A stretch of DNA of 64,000 nt from JANXQZ01 sp038225555 (lineage in GTDB: Bacteria > Acidobacteriota > Terriglobia > Bryobacterales > Bryobacteraceae): contig JBBRRB010000003.1 of the NCBI GenBank assembly GCA_038225555.1, positions 213,942-277,941 on the forward strand. The letters are read 5' to 3'. Within the stretch, counting starts at the first letter, position 1. The number at the start of each line of letters is the position of its first letter. The position numbers were made by a program, and so were the translations under genes. Of this stretch, positions 51,429 to 60,382 are shown in pieces. The notes under the pieces are model-generated. The model was not told the DNA's origin. It did not search any database and was given only the letters and a program-made list of their open reading frames with translations.

Positions 51429-51839
51429 ATGAGCACCCAAGATAGCCCAGTTCAGATTCAATTCCCTCTCCACGCCACCGGGCGGCCGCCGATTAGACCG
51501 GGACCGTCAGGTGCGCCACCTTCGGGGAACGGGCGTCTGCCCCGAGTCACGCAGGTCATGGCCCTCGCCATCCAGTTCCAGGACATGATCCAGCGAGGCG
51601 AGGCAAGAGATTACGCGGATCTGGCCCGGCTCGGGTGTCTCACGCGCGAGCGGATGAGCCAGATCATGGAGCTGGTCTGGCTCGCCCCGGACATTCAGAC
51701 GGAAATCCTGGAGTTCCCACCGAGCGGGGGGACGCGATTCCCCATCAGCGAAGTGGCGGTCCGCAAAGTAGCGAGTCCTCTCTCTTGGGACGAGCAGAGC
51801 CGCGCATGGAAGGTCCTCAAAAATAGCTCTCATTTATGA
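51429..51839 (+). CDS. HTH protein accompanying the recombinase
   Basis: A 136-aa protein 9 bases after the recombinase: a Pro-rich N-terminus, then a helix-turn-helix core VMALAIQFQDMIQRGEARDY, LARLGCLTRERMSQIMELVW and LAPDIQTEILEFP, similar to the ParB/KorB-type HTH. Small HTH proteins of this type regularly follow DUF2924-recombinase pairs and may be recombination directionality or accessory factors. Confidence 0.8.
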   Translation: MSTQDSPVQIQFPLHATGRPPIRPGPSGAPPSGNGRLPRVTQVMALAIQFQDMIQRGEARDYADLARLGCLTRERMSQIMELVWLAPDIQTEILEFPPSGGTRFPISEVAVRKVASPLSWDEQSRAWKVLKNSSHL

Positions 51840-51957
51840 TCTGCCTCACGAAAACTTCAGGCCGTTTCGGAGCATTGGTCCCCGGTTTTTCACTGCTACA
51901 CGACAAAAATCGGCAGAACTGAACCAACAGATACTTGTGGTTGCAGAACCTCTCCCT

Positions 51958-53097
51958 TCATGTGGCGCGTTGTTTGCGCTTATCGGATGCTCGGCGGTTC
52001 AAGAAACACTGGACACTGTCTTCCCGGCCGCAGAATGTTTTTCCCTTTTTGCCTCCTATGAGACGCCCACACTTCTGGCACGCCAGGAACTGCCTATGAT
52101 CTTCTAGTTGCTCGAGCAACAACGCCCAGAAAAGCCCGAGACTACCCCATACACGACGGATTGGCACCGACTGCGCCAACAAAGCTTTGAACTCATCGCG
52201 GTCTCGAAGATCGGGCCATCCTTTCGCGGTGATCCCAAAATACTCAGCTTGGAAAACCACCGCTTTGGTGCCTCCTTTATCGATCGTCGGCAAAAACCAT
52301 TCCCATTCGCGGCTCGTCGTTCCTTCTGAAACAAATCCGCGGGCATTCTCTCTCGCCAACGACAAGGCCCGCGCAGGATCGTTGCTGCTCGTCTCGGCGA
52401 TCTCACGCATTCGCTGCTGACCCAAAGCGACGTCCCAACTCGCTGAGAGTGGGACCAGATTGCGAATGGGCTCCGGCCAGCGGAAAACGCAATGTATTGA
52501 GTCAACTCCCGTCTTGGAACTTCTCACAATTGGCGACTTGCCGGTATGAGTAGGTTCAAGGGGACCGTTTGCAACTTGAGACTCGCCTTCTGGCGATACA
52601 GTTCGATAACTCGCCGAGTGGGGAGGCCAGCCGGCGCTGAATTCCGCTTTGTCTTCATCGAACTTGGTTATCGGAATCATCGGTCCAGCCTCGAAGGCAA
52701 GGTCGATTTCCTCGTAACCCACTTGGTGCTCTACGAGCCGTGGCACTGCGAGCCTCAGTTTTTCCGGTGTCGAGCAAATATCGAGTTCAGTACAGTTCAG
52801 CCACTCCTCAAGTAACCCATCAACCGTGCATTCACGGAAGACGTTCAACGATGGCCCGATAACATGACCGTTCCTCCCGCAATGATAGATTTCGATCCTA
52901 TTGAGGGTTTCCGACGGAACGCTGGCGACGTAGCCGGCGGAATCTTCCCGCCATCTTGCTGGGGTCTTGATATCTGGCAATAGCCAGACGGTCATCTCTC
53001 CACGCCATGTCTCGAAGGCGCGCTGGGCGTCCCGTTCGTGCGCGGGAATGGACAGAGAACTTCCAAACAAAGGCAACCAGATCTGCAGCGGCGTCAT
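51958..53097 (-). CDS. Uncharacterised protein with C-terminal CGNR-like zinc finger
   Basis: A 379-aa protein. The only recognisable part is the C-terminus CQKCGRLIGGKKGKTFC...CFLNRRASDKRKQR, like CGNR zinc fingers of stress-linked DNA-binding proteins. The rest (RWREDSAGYVASVPSETLN, GSLGLFWALLLEQLEDHRQF) looks globular with no signal peptide. It stands alone, opposite in direction to its neighbours in the island. No close family is recognised. Confidence 0.65.
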   Translation of the reverse strand: MTPLQIWLPLFGSSLSIPAHERDAQRAFETWRGEMTVWLLPDIKTPARWREDSAGYVASVPSETLNRIEIYHCGRNGHVIGPSLNVFRECTVDGLLEEWLNCTELDICSTPEKLRLAVPRLVEHQVGYEEIDLAFEAGPMIPITKFDEDKAEFSAGWPPHSASYRTVSPEGESQVANGPLEPTHTGKSPIVRSSKTGVDSIHCVFRWPEPIRNLVPLSASWDVALGQQRMREIAETSSNDPARALSLARENARGFVSEGTTSREWEWFLPTIDKGGTKAVVFQAEYFGITAKGWPDLRDRDEFKALLAQSVPIRRVWGSLGLFWALLLEQLEDHRQFLACQKCGRLIGGKKGKTFCGREDSVQCFLNRRASDKRKQRAT

Positions 53098-53170
53098 GAA
53101 TGTCGCACGATCTGTCCCACGATTCAGTTTACAGCCTTCTCGTTCAAAACTAACTCAGGAGGTGGCCTGA

Positions 53171-53440
53171 GTGAGACGAAAGCTAGTGACGGCTTGTGAG
53201 ATCCGGAGGCTTCTGAATCTGGGCTCGAATTCGCGTGTGTACGACCTGGCCCGGCGGGCGATGCTGCCGGGGGTTGTCCGGATTGGACGGCAGGTGCGTT
53301 TTGATCTTGAAAAGGTTAGGGATTTTGTAGATCGAGGTGGCCAAACGCTCCCTGGCGGATGGAGGCGGTCCGACAACGCCCTCAAAGCGGCCGCTGCAGA
53401 CGCTGCTCGATCCAAGAATGCTCTGGAGCGAGGCCAATAG
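53171..53440 (+). CDS. Excisionase-like helix-turn-helix protein
   Basis: An 89-aa protein starting at GTG 53171 behind a perfect AGGAGGT (7-8 nt spacing). It has the HTH_17/MerR-like segment LVTACEIRRLLNLGSNSRVY, RRAMLPGVVRIGRQVRFDLE and KVRDFVDRGG, which is the excisionase/alpA pattern. It could be a directionality factor. Its end runs directly into a truncated transposase. Confidence 0.8.
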   Translation: MRRKLVTACEIRRLLNLGSNSRVYDLARRAMLPGVVRIGRQVRFDLEKVRDFVDRGGQTLPGGWRRSDNALKAAAADAARSKNALERGQ

Positions 53441-53441
53441 T

Positions 53442-54339
53442 GAGAAATCGACGCTGGAGGCCAACGCTGCCATGCGCTCCATCGTGCGCCGGGATAATGG
53501 GGCCACCTATGACGAGTTTCTCAAGGACTTGGCCAAGCAGTCCGGGATTCAGACGCCAAGCCGGGAAGACTTGGCCCGGATCGATCGGAAGCGCAAGAAG
53601 AAAGGCTCCAACCAGGAGTGGGAGAGTCCTGGCGACCCGGATGCCCGGAATCGCGAAAATGAAAGACGGGAGCACGCACTTGGCGCACAAGGCGGAGCAT
53701 GCCGTGGATATGGAGACTGGGGCGGTGATCGCTGTGACTCTGCAGGCAGCCGATCAGGGCGATACCGCAACCATCCAGCAAACACTGGCCGAAACCGCCG
53801 AAAACGTTGCACGCTTGATTGAGCGCGAAGTTGAGAAAGCCCCGGAGAAAGAGCCTCGGGTCAGTCTGAATCCGCTGGCCGAGATCGTGGCTGACAAGGG
53901 CAACGATACGATCCTGGGGGTGCAGCAGGCAAAAGCGCGCAGCTATATTCCGGAACCGAAGCGGGAAGGACGCAAGTGGGCTGGCAAGGCAGCTGAGCAG
54001 AAGGCCGTGTATGCCAATCGCCGGCGGGTCAAGGGCAGTTACGGCAAAAGTCTGCTGAAGAAGCGCGGGGAATTGATCGAGAGGTCGTTTGCGCACTGCT
54101 ACGAGACAGGCAAGCTAAGGCGGGTGCACCTACGAGGCCGCGAAAATGTTTTAAAGCGGCAGCTGATTCACGTCGGCGCATTCAATTTGAGCCTCATTTT
54201 CCGGCAGTTGCTGGGCGCGGGGACTCCACGGGAGCTGCGCAACCGGCAGGGATGGCCTGTTTTTGTCGTTTTATGGATCAGGATCGCGCTTGGGGCTACT
54301 TTAGCGCGTCGCTGGCGGCCCTTCAGGGTCTTTCAATGA
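53442..54339 (+). pseudogene. Truncated, frameshifted DDE transposase remnant (IS1182/IS5-like)
   Basis: The stretch begins inside a transposase at STLEANAAMRSIVRRDNG, continues EDLARIDRKRKKKGSNQEW and DPDAR, then a one-base insertion near 53650 shifts the frame to IAKMKDGSTHLAHKAEHAVD, METGAVIAVTLQAADQGDT and VHLRGRENVLKRQLIHVGAF. The N-terminal third, with the first catalytic residue, is missing. It sits between an excisionase-like gene and a truncated TIR gene and probably cut both sides. Confidence 0.85.
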
Positions 54340-54403
54340 CCTGACCGCAGGATCCGGCGTTCTTGCCGCCCGAACTGTCCGCACCGGATTATGATGGGTT
54401 TAA

Positions 54404-55165
54404 CCACGGGCTGCTAAGGCCAATCTCCTTGGAGTAGACCTTCGCGGGGCTAATGTTACTCACGCAGATGTCGGATATTCAAACTGGGGCGGAGCGATTA
54501 TCTCCAGCATTGACTTGAGTCACGTGAGCGGTCTTGAGACTGTAAGTCATATCGGATCTTCTACCATCGGGATCGATACGCTTTATAGATCCAAGGGGGA
54601 GATCCCGGAAGCGTTCCTCCGAGGTGCCGGTGTTCCTGAGCTATTCATTACCTTCGCCCGATCCCTAGTCGGAAAGCCCGTTGAATTCTATTCTTGTTTT
54701 ATAAGCTACAGTCATGCTGATAAGACCTTCGCTCGGCGACTCCACGATACCCTTCAAGGGCGGGGTATCCGCTGCTGGCTGGACGAGAAGCAGCTGCTGC
54801 CCGGTGAAAATATTTACGAGAGCGTTAATCGCGGCATCCACCTCTCGGATAAAGTATTGCTGTGCTGCTCGGAATCATCGCTGACCAGCTGGTGGGTAGA
54901 CAATGAAATCGATACTGCGTTCGAAAAGGAACGACAGCTCATGAAGGAGCGGGGCCGCAAGGTTCTGGTCGTCATCCCGCTGAACCTTGACGACTATCTG
55001 CTCAAGGGAAGTTGGGAAGGCGGCAAAGCCAGCCAAGTCCTCTCGCGCGTGGCCGCCGATTTTACTGGCTGGAAGCGGAATCAGGGGAAATTCGATGCAC
55101 AGGTTGAGCAAGTGATTCGGGCTCTGCGGGCCGATGAAGGCCCTCGAGAAAAGCCCCGGAAATAG
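54404..55165 (+). pseudogene. Pentapeptide-repeat TIR-domain protein, 5' truncated
   Basis: The frame is open from a TAA at 54401; its first residues AANLL-type ANLLGVDLRGANVTHADVGY are pentapeptide repeats with no start codon before them. The TIR domain follows: YSCFISYSHADKTFARRLHD, CWLDEKQLLPGENIYESVNR and the catalytic-type Glu in WWVDNEIDTAFEKE. A TTG at 54515 could start a 216-aa TIR protein, so residual activity is possible. The upstream part was probably lost with the transposase insertion. Pentapeptide-TIR fusions are seen in other bacteria. Confidence 0.75.
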
Positions 55166-55326
55166 AACTCTGACCCAATACGGTCTGTCCCAAGATGTCT
55201 TCGCCGCATCGTTCCGCGTTGCCATCATTTACAATACTCCGTCTTGTCAGCAATGATTCATCGAACACCGCCAGGAGGATCTGGGACATTGTGCCACGGT
55301 GACCGGGATTGTCCTTGAGCCGATCC

Positions 55327-55509
55327 CTATTTCCCCGAATCAAGCAGATCTAGCCTATTTGTTTTTGACGGTCGCCTTCTTGTTCTTGAGGTCGGCTTCT
55401 TGAACGGGTTCCGGACGGCGCTCTTGGGCACCGACAGCACAGTCTTGAGCGCAGCCTTTAACCGCTCCCACGCTTCTTGCCCTTCAATCATTTCCGGGTG
55501 GGATTTCAT
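55327..55509 (-). CDS. Small basic protein (60 aa)
   Basis: MKSHPEMIEGQEAWERLKAA, then LKTVLSVPKSAVRNPFKKP and a basic tail. The pattern EGxEAxxRxxxAxKxVLSVPKS is shared by small proteins found across many bacterial genomes, so it is probably real; function unknown. It lies 9 bases downstream of the broken gene at 55519-55878 on the same strand. Confidence 0.55.
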   Translation of the reverse strand: MKSHPEMIEGQEAWERLKAALKTVLSVPKSAVRNPFKKPTSRTRRRPSKTNRLDLLDSGK

Positions 55510-55518
55510 AGCTGCATC

Positions 55519-55878
55519 TTAATCCGGAACGACGCCCCACCCAACCATGCCGTCTAGTCCCGTGTCGCGAATTTTAACGGATATTACCAAGTGAACGTCG
55601 GCGAGTCGGTTTACAGGCACTAACAGGCGATCAGTAGTGATCTTGACCTCGGTTATCAGCCGATCATCCTGAAGCAGACAAAAGAGCGGCGATTCATCGT
55701 CGCCCGGGATTGCATCACGCGGAATCTCCCCGGGGTTCTCAGGGATTCTGAGGGCATCAAACAGCACCTTAACGCGATTGTCGACATCCCCCTGATTGCT
55801 AATCAATCCTCCTGGCTGATCTCTCCGCAAGAATAGGATATCGAGCGAACAGCTAGTGTTCTGGTGATCGCGAACCAT
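55519..55878 (-). pseudogene. C-terminal part of a RusA-like/uncharacterised protein
   Basis: CSLDILFLRRDQPGGLI, then NQGDVDNRVKVLFDALRIP and DDESPLFCLLQDDRLITEVK give an acidic G-D-x-D-N-R core reminiscent of RusA-type Holliday-junction nucleases. As I recall this family, an N-terminal region of about 100 residues starting MEFRLxYxG should precede it; here the frame upstream is not homologous. That N-terminal piece is found on the opposite strand at 58587-58754. Confidence 0.6.
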
Positions 55879-56111
55879 GCTAGTGCGGCTTCAAGTTCCA
55901 TCTCGCGGAGTGTCTTGCCAAAGAAGTTCAGTTCTTCCTCGGGAGTAACCAAGAGCCGCTTCATGGCGATGTCGAAGTCCAGCGAGACTAACCCCTCGTT
56001 AGCGGTGCCGGATAACTGCTCCACAACGGAAGCGTGGAAGTCCTGGGCCAATTCAGGAGTAAACAGGGCGTGGGTAATGAACTTGTTCCCTACCTGGATG
56101 CCGCTAGCCAT
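55803..56111 (-). CDS. Uncharacterised protein (102 aa), possibly 5' frameshifted
   Basis: ATG 56111 behind AAGGAAGG. The product reads ASGIQVGNKFITHALFTPEL, VSLDFDIAMKRLLVTPEEEL and ends with an overlap of 76 bases into the RusA-like fragment, which is unlikely for two intact genes. In another frame just upstream (ATG at 56242) lies KNTITLTRLQTINRKSGHDV and AYFVVNG; joined by a one-base shift this would continue VYITGIRIKEGAFMASG, suggesting one longer ancestral gene. No family is recognised. Confidence 0.45.
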   Translation of the reverse strand: MASGIQVGNKFITHALFTPELAQDFHASVVEQLSGTANEGLVSLDFDIAMKRLLVTPEEELNFFGKTLREMELEAALAWFAITRTLAVRSISYSCGEISQED

Positions 56112-56335
56112 AAATGCACCTTCCTTAATCCGAATGCCGGTGATATATACCCGTTGACTACGAAGTACGCCCCCATGCCGACATCGTGCCCACTCTTGCG
56201 GTTAATGGTCTGGAGCCGTGTAAGTGTGATTGTGTTTTTCATCTGAAATTGCCTACTTCTCAATTCTGCCGGAGCCCGGCCGTTTTCCGAAGTGACTCAG
56301 TTTAGCGACTTCGCCCCCTTAAGTAAATAAACCTT

Positions 56336-56530
56336 AGAAAAGGAGACTAGAAACTGGAAGAGAAACGGGAAGGGATACTGGAGACGGGAGACTAGAAGGG
56401 AGACTAGAGACGGGATACTAGAGACTGGATACCGGATACTAGAGACTAGAGACGGGAGATCGGAGACCGGAGGCGTAAACGGGAAGCCCGCAAAGCCGGG
56501 CCGTAGGGAGACTGGAGACTGGAGTCGCTG
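56336..56530 (+). repeat. Purine-rich degenerate GAGACTGGAGACTAG repeat
   Basis: Almost 200 bases made of GGAGACTAG, GAGACGGGAG and GGATACTGG-type units with a period near seven. No coding frame fits. It fills most of the 56243-56569 gap between two genes. Confidence 0.75.
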
Positions 56531-56569
56531 CGCCGCTGGAGCGGCTCGCTCCGTGTAAACGCCGAACGG

Positions 56570-56848
56570 CTAATTAGCACGCATGGCCTCACTACGGGCG
56601 AAAGCCGCGTACTCTCTGGTGGGGCATCTGCGAACGCGGTCAGCGTCACAGATATGCAGCACGGCTAATACGGCGTCGTAGGCTGCGTCGGCGGAAGGAA
56701 AAGGACCCAGATAGTCATAGGGGTTGAGGCGAGCCGTCCAGGCGCGTTTATCGAGATAGACCTCGGCCATGACCTCATCGTCAGACCGCTTGGCTTTGTT
56801 ATCTACCCGGAGAAAGTGAGTTGTACTCTCTTGGGTGTAGGTATACAT
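56570..56848 (-). CDS. Uncharacterised small protein (92 aa)
   Basis: The product reads HFLRVDNKAKRSDDEVMAEV, ARLNPYDYLGPFPSADAAYD and CDADRVRRCPTREYAAFARS. Composition is protein-like, with no signal or membrane segment. No ribosome binding site was seen. It lies in the - strand run of the island. I do not recognise a family. Confidence 0.4.
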   Translation of the reverse strand: MYTYTQESTTHFLRVDNKAKRSDDEVMAEVYLDKRAWTARLNPYDYLGPFPSADAAYDAVLAVLHICDADRVRRCPTREYAAFARSEAMRAN

Positions 56849-56970
56849 TCGGCGGTTCGCTCGAACCTATTCCGATACGGAACAAAGGGCTATACCCCCG
56901 TAAACCGCTCGGGATCACCAGCCCCGCGTTGCCAGCGCGAGCCGCGCAGGTCTCAGTTTTCCCGAGCCGT

Positions 56971-58161
56971 TCAGATACCGATTTGCTTTGCGTGAGCAGC
57001 CATATACGGCAGGAGTGGGCCATTGAAATGCTTGGATGCCAACTCGGTGGGAGGTTCCGCGAATGCAGGTGGTTCGAGCGGAACGGGGTCAATGAAATCC
57101 AACCCGCGCTCCCGAAGGGCGAAGCGCCACTCCATATCCACCCACTTGGATTCCTTCGCGTGCCGACACCAGAACAAGTAGAATACATCGGCGTTAGAAA
57201 TATGCTTCTGAAGCTCGCCTTCCCAATACTCGCCCGCTCGCAGAGTAACCACATCCACGAACACCTTCAAGCTCTTTAGGGCCATCTCCATGCCCTGAAC
57301 CCGAGCAATTACCTGATCCCGATCCTCGTTGGCATACGAGGCAAATGCGTTCTTATGGAGACTTACTTGTCCAGGAATGGGACCGGGTTGCGCTGTTCGC
57401 TCTCCCACCGTAAATAGAAAGTCCAACCGGGCGAACTGTGCTCCGTTCAGGCGGATGGACACCACGCCTGCATGAGGACCGACTTCGGAGTCCTTGGGGA
57501 CAGTAGCAACAAACGAGGCGATGCCGATGACCCCCAGCCACTGCACGACTTTGTGCTTGGGCGAGATGTCAATCCCTCTTATTGTTACTCGGACGCTCAG
57601 CTTGGCCCCTCGCTCTACCTCGAACGGACCTTCCGACCTGTGCATCAGATCAACGCCGATAATCACCCTAGCCCGTTTGATCACTTCCTCTCCTTGGCTG
57701 GAATCGTTGGCCCAGAATTGAAGTTCGACGGTGCTACCGGATGCCGCTGTTGCTGGGCCCGTGATACTGAAATTCACGGCATCCATGCGCTCAGAACTGG
57801 GAACCCTCTGGCCCACTTTCAAATCCATCCGCCGCCTCTCCATCTCCATCTGCGAGGTCCTTTCCTCGCTCCGCCGCCGATTTTCCATCTCGATCTCCGA
57901 GATCCTGGCCTCCCTCTCCTCCGCCGCCTCTCTTCCACTAAACACGACCGCCAGCGAGGTCCCTTCCTCCTTCTCCTCTTCTATCTCCCGCGAGTGCAAT
58001 TCGTCCATCCGCTGCCTTCCCATCTGCGGGGTCCTTTCCTCGCTCCGCCGCAGCTCTTCCATCTTTATCTGCCGCCGATGGTGGTTCCACATCAACACAA
58101 TCAACACAATCAACAGGCCGATGGCAATGGCAGTTATTAAACCAATCACGATTCCGTTCAT
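56971..58161 (-). CDS. Membrane-anchored TIR-domain protein
   Basis: From ATG 58161 the 396-aa protein has one N-terminal membrane helix (IVIGLITAIAIGLLIVLIVL), a charged coiled coil of about 100 residues with SEERTPQMGRQRMDELHSRE, a beta-rich domain (NFSITGPATAASGSTVELQF, VVSIRLNGAQFARLDFLF), and a C-terminal TIR domain (HKNAFASYANEDRDQVIARV, VFVDVVTLRAGEYWEGELQK) with the likely catalytic Glu in KWVDMEWRFAL. The layout suggests a cytoplasmic NAD+-degrading effector at the inner membrane. A start at 58212 is possible but would put 17 residues before the helix. Confidence 0.85.
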   Translation of the reverse strand: MNGIVIGLITAIAIGLLIVLIVLMWNHHRRQIKMEELRRSEERTPQMGRQRMDELHSREIEEEKEEGTSLAVVFSGREAAEEREARISEIEMENRRRSEERTSQMEMERRRMDLKVGQRVPSSERMDAVNFSITGPATAASGSTVELQFWANDSSQGEEVIKRARVIIGVDLMHRSEGPFEVERGAKLSVRVTIRGIDISPKHKVVQWLGVIGIASFVATVPKDSEVGPHAGVVSIRLNGAQFARLDFLFTVGERTAQPGPIPGQVSLHKNAFASYANEDRDQVIARVQGMEMALKSLKVFVDVVTLRAGEYWEGELQKHISNADVFYLFWCRHAKESKWVDMEWRFALRERGLDFIDPVPLEPPAFAEPPTELASKHFNGPLLPYMAAHAKQIGI

Positions 58162-58586
58162 TTGAGTGCAATGATAATGCAAACCGACGTTTGCGGCGAA
58201 TCTGCGGTCCATGAAGCTCTTTCAATCCCCTCAACGTTCTACGTGCGGACTTAACAAAAGGTGGTTTTGGCTGTTTCAAGGAGAGCGAGTACAACGAGGC
58301 ATACCCCGAAAAGATCGTGAGAACGGAGAGAAGCTCGCAGCGTTCATGAACCGCCGCTTAAAGGAACTTGATGGCTTTGTGCTGTCCGACAAAACCTATC
58401 GCTACAAAATTATTCTTCCGAACGGATGGCCGGATGTGTACAAACCTGGTGCCCGCTCACGCGCGGGTGTCCCATATGAGAGGCAATAACTTACTTAGCT
58501 CACTAAGAATGCTACACTTCGACTCATGCTATCCGCCCCCGGTCTGCCAAGTTCTGCGGTTTGGAACCAACTCTGGAGTCGATGCG

Positions 58587-58754
58587 ATGGAGTTTAGGCT
58601 TGTCTATAAGGGGGAACTTCTCTCGGCTGGTACGAGTAATTCCAGAGTCAGGGAGAAGCACGAAATCAGAAAGCCGATTCATCCGCAGCTTCGCCAGTTA
58701 TGGAACGACAGAAGCGAGCGTCCGGAGCGGACGCTGGAAACACCCGTATCATAA
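58587..58754 (+). pseudogene. N-terminal fragment of the RusA-like gene, opposite strand
   Basis: Reads MEFRLVYKGELLSAGTSNSR, VREKHEIRKPIHPQLRQLW and then stops after 55 codons. This is the start of the family whose GDVDNR core is at 55519-55878 on the - strand. Both broken ends fit an inversion of the stretch between them. Confidence 0.5.
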
Positions 58755-59406
58755 ACGTGCGACGTGCTGGGGATTATCTGACGTTTGATCGTCAAGTCGG
58801 TGATGCTCGTGCCTTCATCGTCCGTGGTTGTTTTTTTGTTATATGAGGAGCTCTCAGCACCCCATCTCTCCCTTTCAAAGGTGTCTTTCGTTGATCGCTC
58901 CTCTGAAAGGATCAAGAATGGGCAATACCACGTCGTGGACCGCTGCTCGCCGGCCCCAACCGATCCTGCGCCTAATCGGAACGCGTGTACTAAAACTCGG
59001 TGGGGTTAGAATGCGGGCAAGCCAAATATACTAGCGGCCAGTTGCGCCGAACCGTCCGGACTGACGCAGAATGCCAACCCCCGTTCGAGAACGCGCCACG
59101 GCCGGTTCAGCGTAAACAACGGCAAACACCGTTTAGCAAGGCGCGGTGGGCCCACCGGCTTTCAGAAATCCCGCGCTCATGTACTACGGCAGGCTGAAGA
59201 TGGGGAACTGTGTTTCGCACTATAACCTGTTTCGGGATCTCGGCCGCAGCGAAGTCTTCCAAAAGGCCAACTGTTGGGCCGACAACCTCTCTCAGGAGTT
59301 AGGGAACGGAGATTCGGCGCAAACGGTGGGTAGTCGCGCGGAGCCGCGAAGTGTAATACTGACGACTGAGGGTATCCACTCGGGATCCACTCTAATTGGA
59401 GAAACG
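58755..59406. other. Non-coding stretch before csgG-like gene
   Basis: About 650 bases in which I see no convincing gene on either strand; several short open frames have no ribosome binding site or family match. It probably marks the right end of the disturbed island. Also note that 58211-58489 holds a 92-codon open frame that I could not support. Confidence 0.5.
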
Positions 59407-60372
59407 ATGAATCGCACTGTTCTGGTTTGCCTCATCGCCTGCTTTCTGCCGATTTCGCTAGAGGCACAGAAGCGGCGGGTTGCGGTCATGAATTTCGATT
59501 ATGCTCCGGTGCACAGCAGCGTAATGTCCTTGTTTGGACATGATCAGGATGTGGGGAAAGGGATTGCCGACGTTTTGGTTCAAAAGCTCGTGCAGGATGG
59601 GACTTATTCTGTGATCGAACGAAAGTCCATTGACAAAATCTTAGCGGAACAAAAGTTTTCGAGTAGCGACCGAGCAGATCCAAATTCGGCGGCGAAGCTT
59701 GGGCGCCTGTTGGGCGTCGACGCCATAATTATTGGGACAGTGACGCAATTCGGCCAGGATCAGAAGAAGCGGGAAATTGGAGGCGGCGCGTTAGGCGGCT
59801 TGGCCGGACGCTATGGTCTGGGCGGCGTGCAGAAGCAGGAATCGCGGGCGGTGGTCACGCTGACTGGGCGCATTGTCAGCACGGATACCGGGGAAATTCT
59901 TGCAGTTGCCAGTGGACAGGCGCAATCTTCGCGAAGCGCCACCTCCATGTTGGGGTCAGGTGGGTATTGGGGTGCTGCCGGTGGTGTGCTGGATATGACC
60001 AGCCAGGATTTTTCTAACACCATCATGGGCGAGGCAGTGAATTCCGCTGTCAACTCAATGGCGAAGCAGTTTGAGGGCCGCGCTGCTCAACTTCCCGGTC
60101 ATAAGGTGGAGATCAACGGTTTGGTGGCGGACGTGAGCGGGGATCAGCTCATTTTGAACGTGGGCGAAAAGCTAGGTTTGAAGGTGGGTGACCATCTGGA
60201 GGTGCGTCGTAAGTCGCGCGAGATTCGCGACCCGGCCACAAACAAGATCATTCGGCGGGTGGAGGATCGAATTGGCGAGCTGCAGATTACCGAAGTCGAT
60301 GCTGAGTCTGCGGTGGGCAAATTTAGCGGAACGTCCAGCCCGAAGGTCGGGGACGCTGTCAGGTTGCCATAG
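59407..60372 (+). CDS. CsgG-family envelope protein
   Basis: A 321-aa CsgG-like protein. The ATG at 59407 (GGAG just upstream) starts a signal peptide (VLVCLIACFLPISLEA). CsgG features: RVAVMNFDYAPVHSSVM, KGIADVLVQKLVQDGTYSVI, ERKSIDKILAEQ and LGVDAIIIGTVTQFG. A C-terminal domain holds VGEKLGLKVGDHLEVRRKSR. CsgG proteins form outer-membrane curli export pores or act as envelope assembly factors; no lipobox Cys is visible here, so pore formation is uncertain. It is 10 bases from a Ser/Thr kinase. Confidence 0.88.
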   Translation: MNRTVLVCLIACFLPISLEAQKRRVAVMNFDYAPVHSSVMSLFGHDQDVGKGIADVLVQKLVQDGTYSVIERKSIDKILAEQKFSSSDRADPNSAAKLGRLLGVDAIIIGTVTQFGQDQKKREIGGGALGGLAGRYGLGGVQKQESRAVVTLTGRIVSTDTGEILAVASGQAQSSRSATSMLGSGGYWGAAGGVLDMTSQDFSNTIMGEAVNSAVNSMAKQFEGRAAQLPGHKVEINGLVADVSGDQLILNVGEKLGLKVGDHLEVRRKSREIRDPATNKIIRRVEDRIGELQITEVDAESAVGKFSGTSSPKVGDAVRLP

Positions 60373-60382
60373 GTGAGTCTAT

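Noticed and set aside
56271..56569. CRISPR-like array in the purine-rich tract
   Set aside because: Units are about 7 bases, degenerate and without spacers; no cas genes.
57472..58140. 222-aa + strand ORF with His/Leu/Pro repeats
   Set aside because: Antisense shadow of the charged coiled coil in the membrane TIR gene.
58211..58489. 92-aa + strand ORF
   Set aside because: No ribosome binding site, no recognised family, and it lies over the promoter area of the TIR gene; not enough support.
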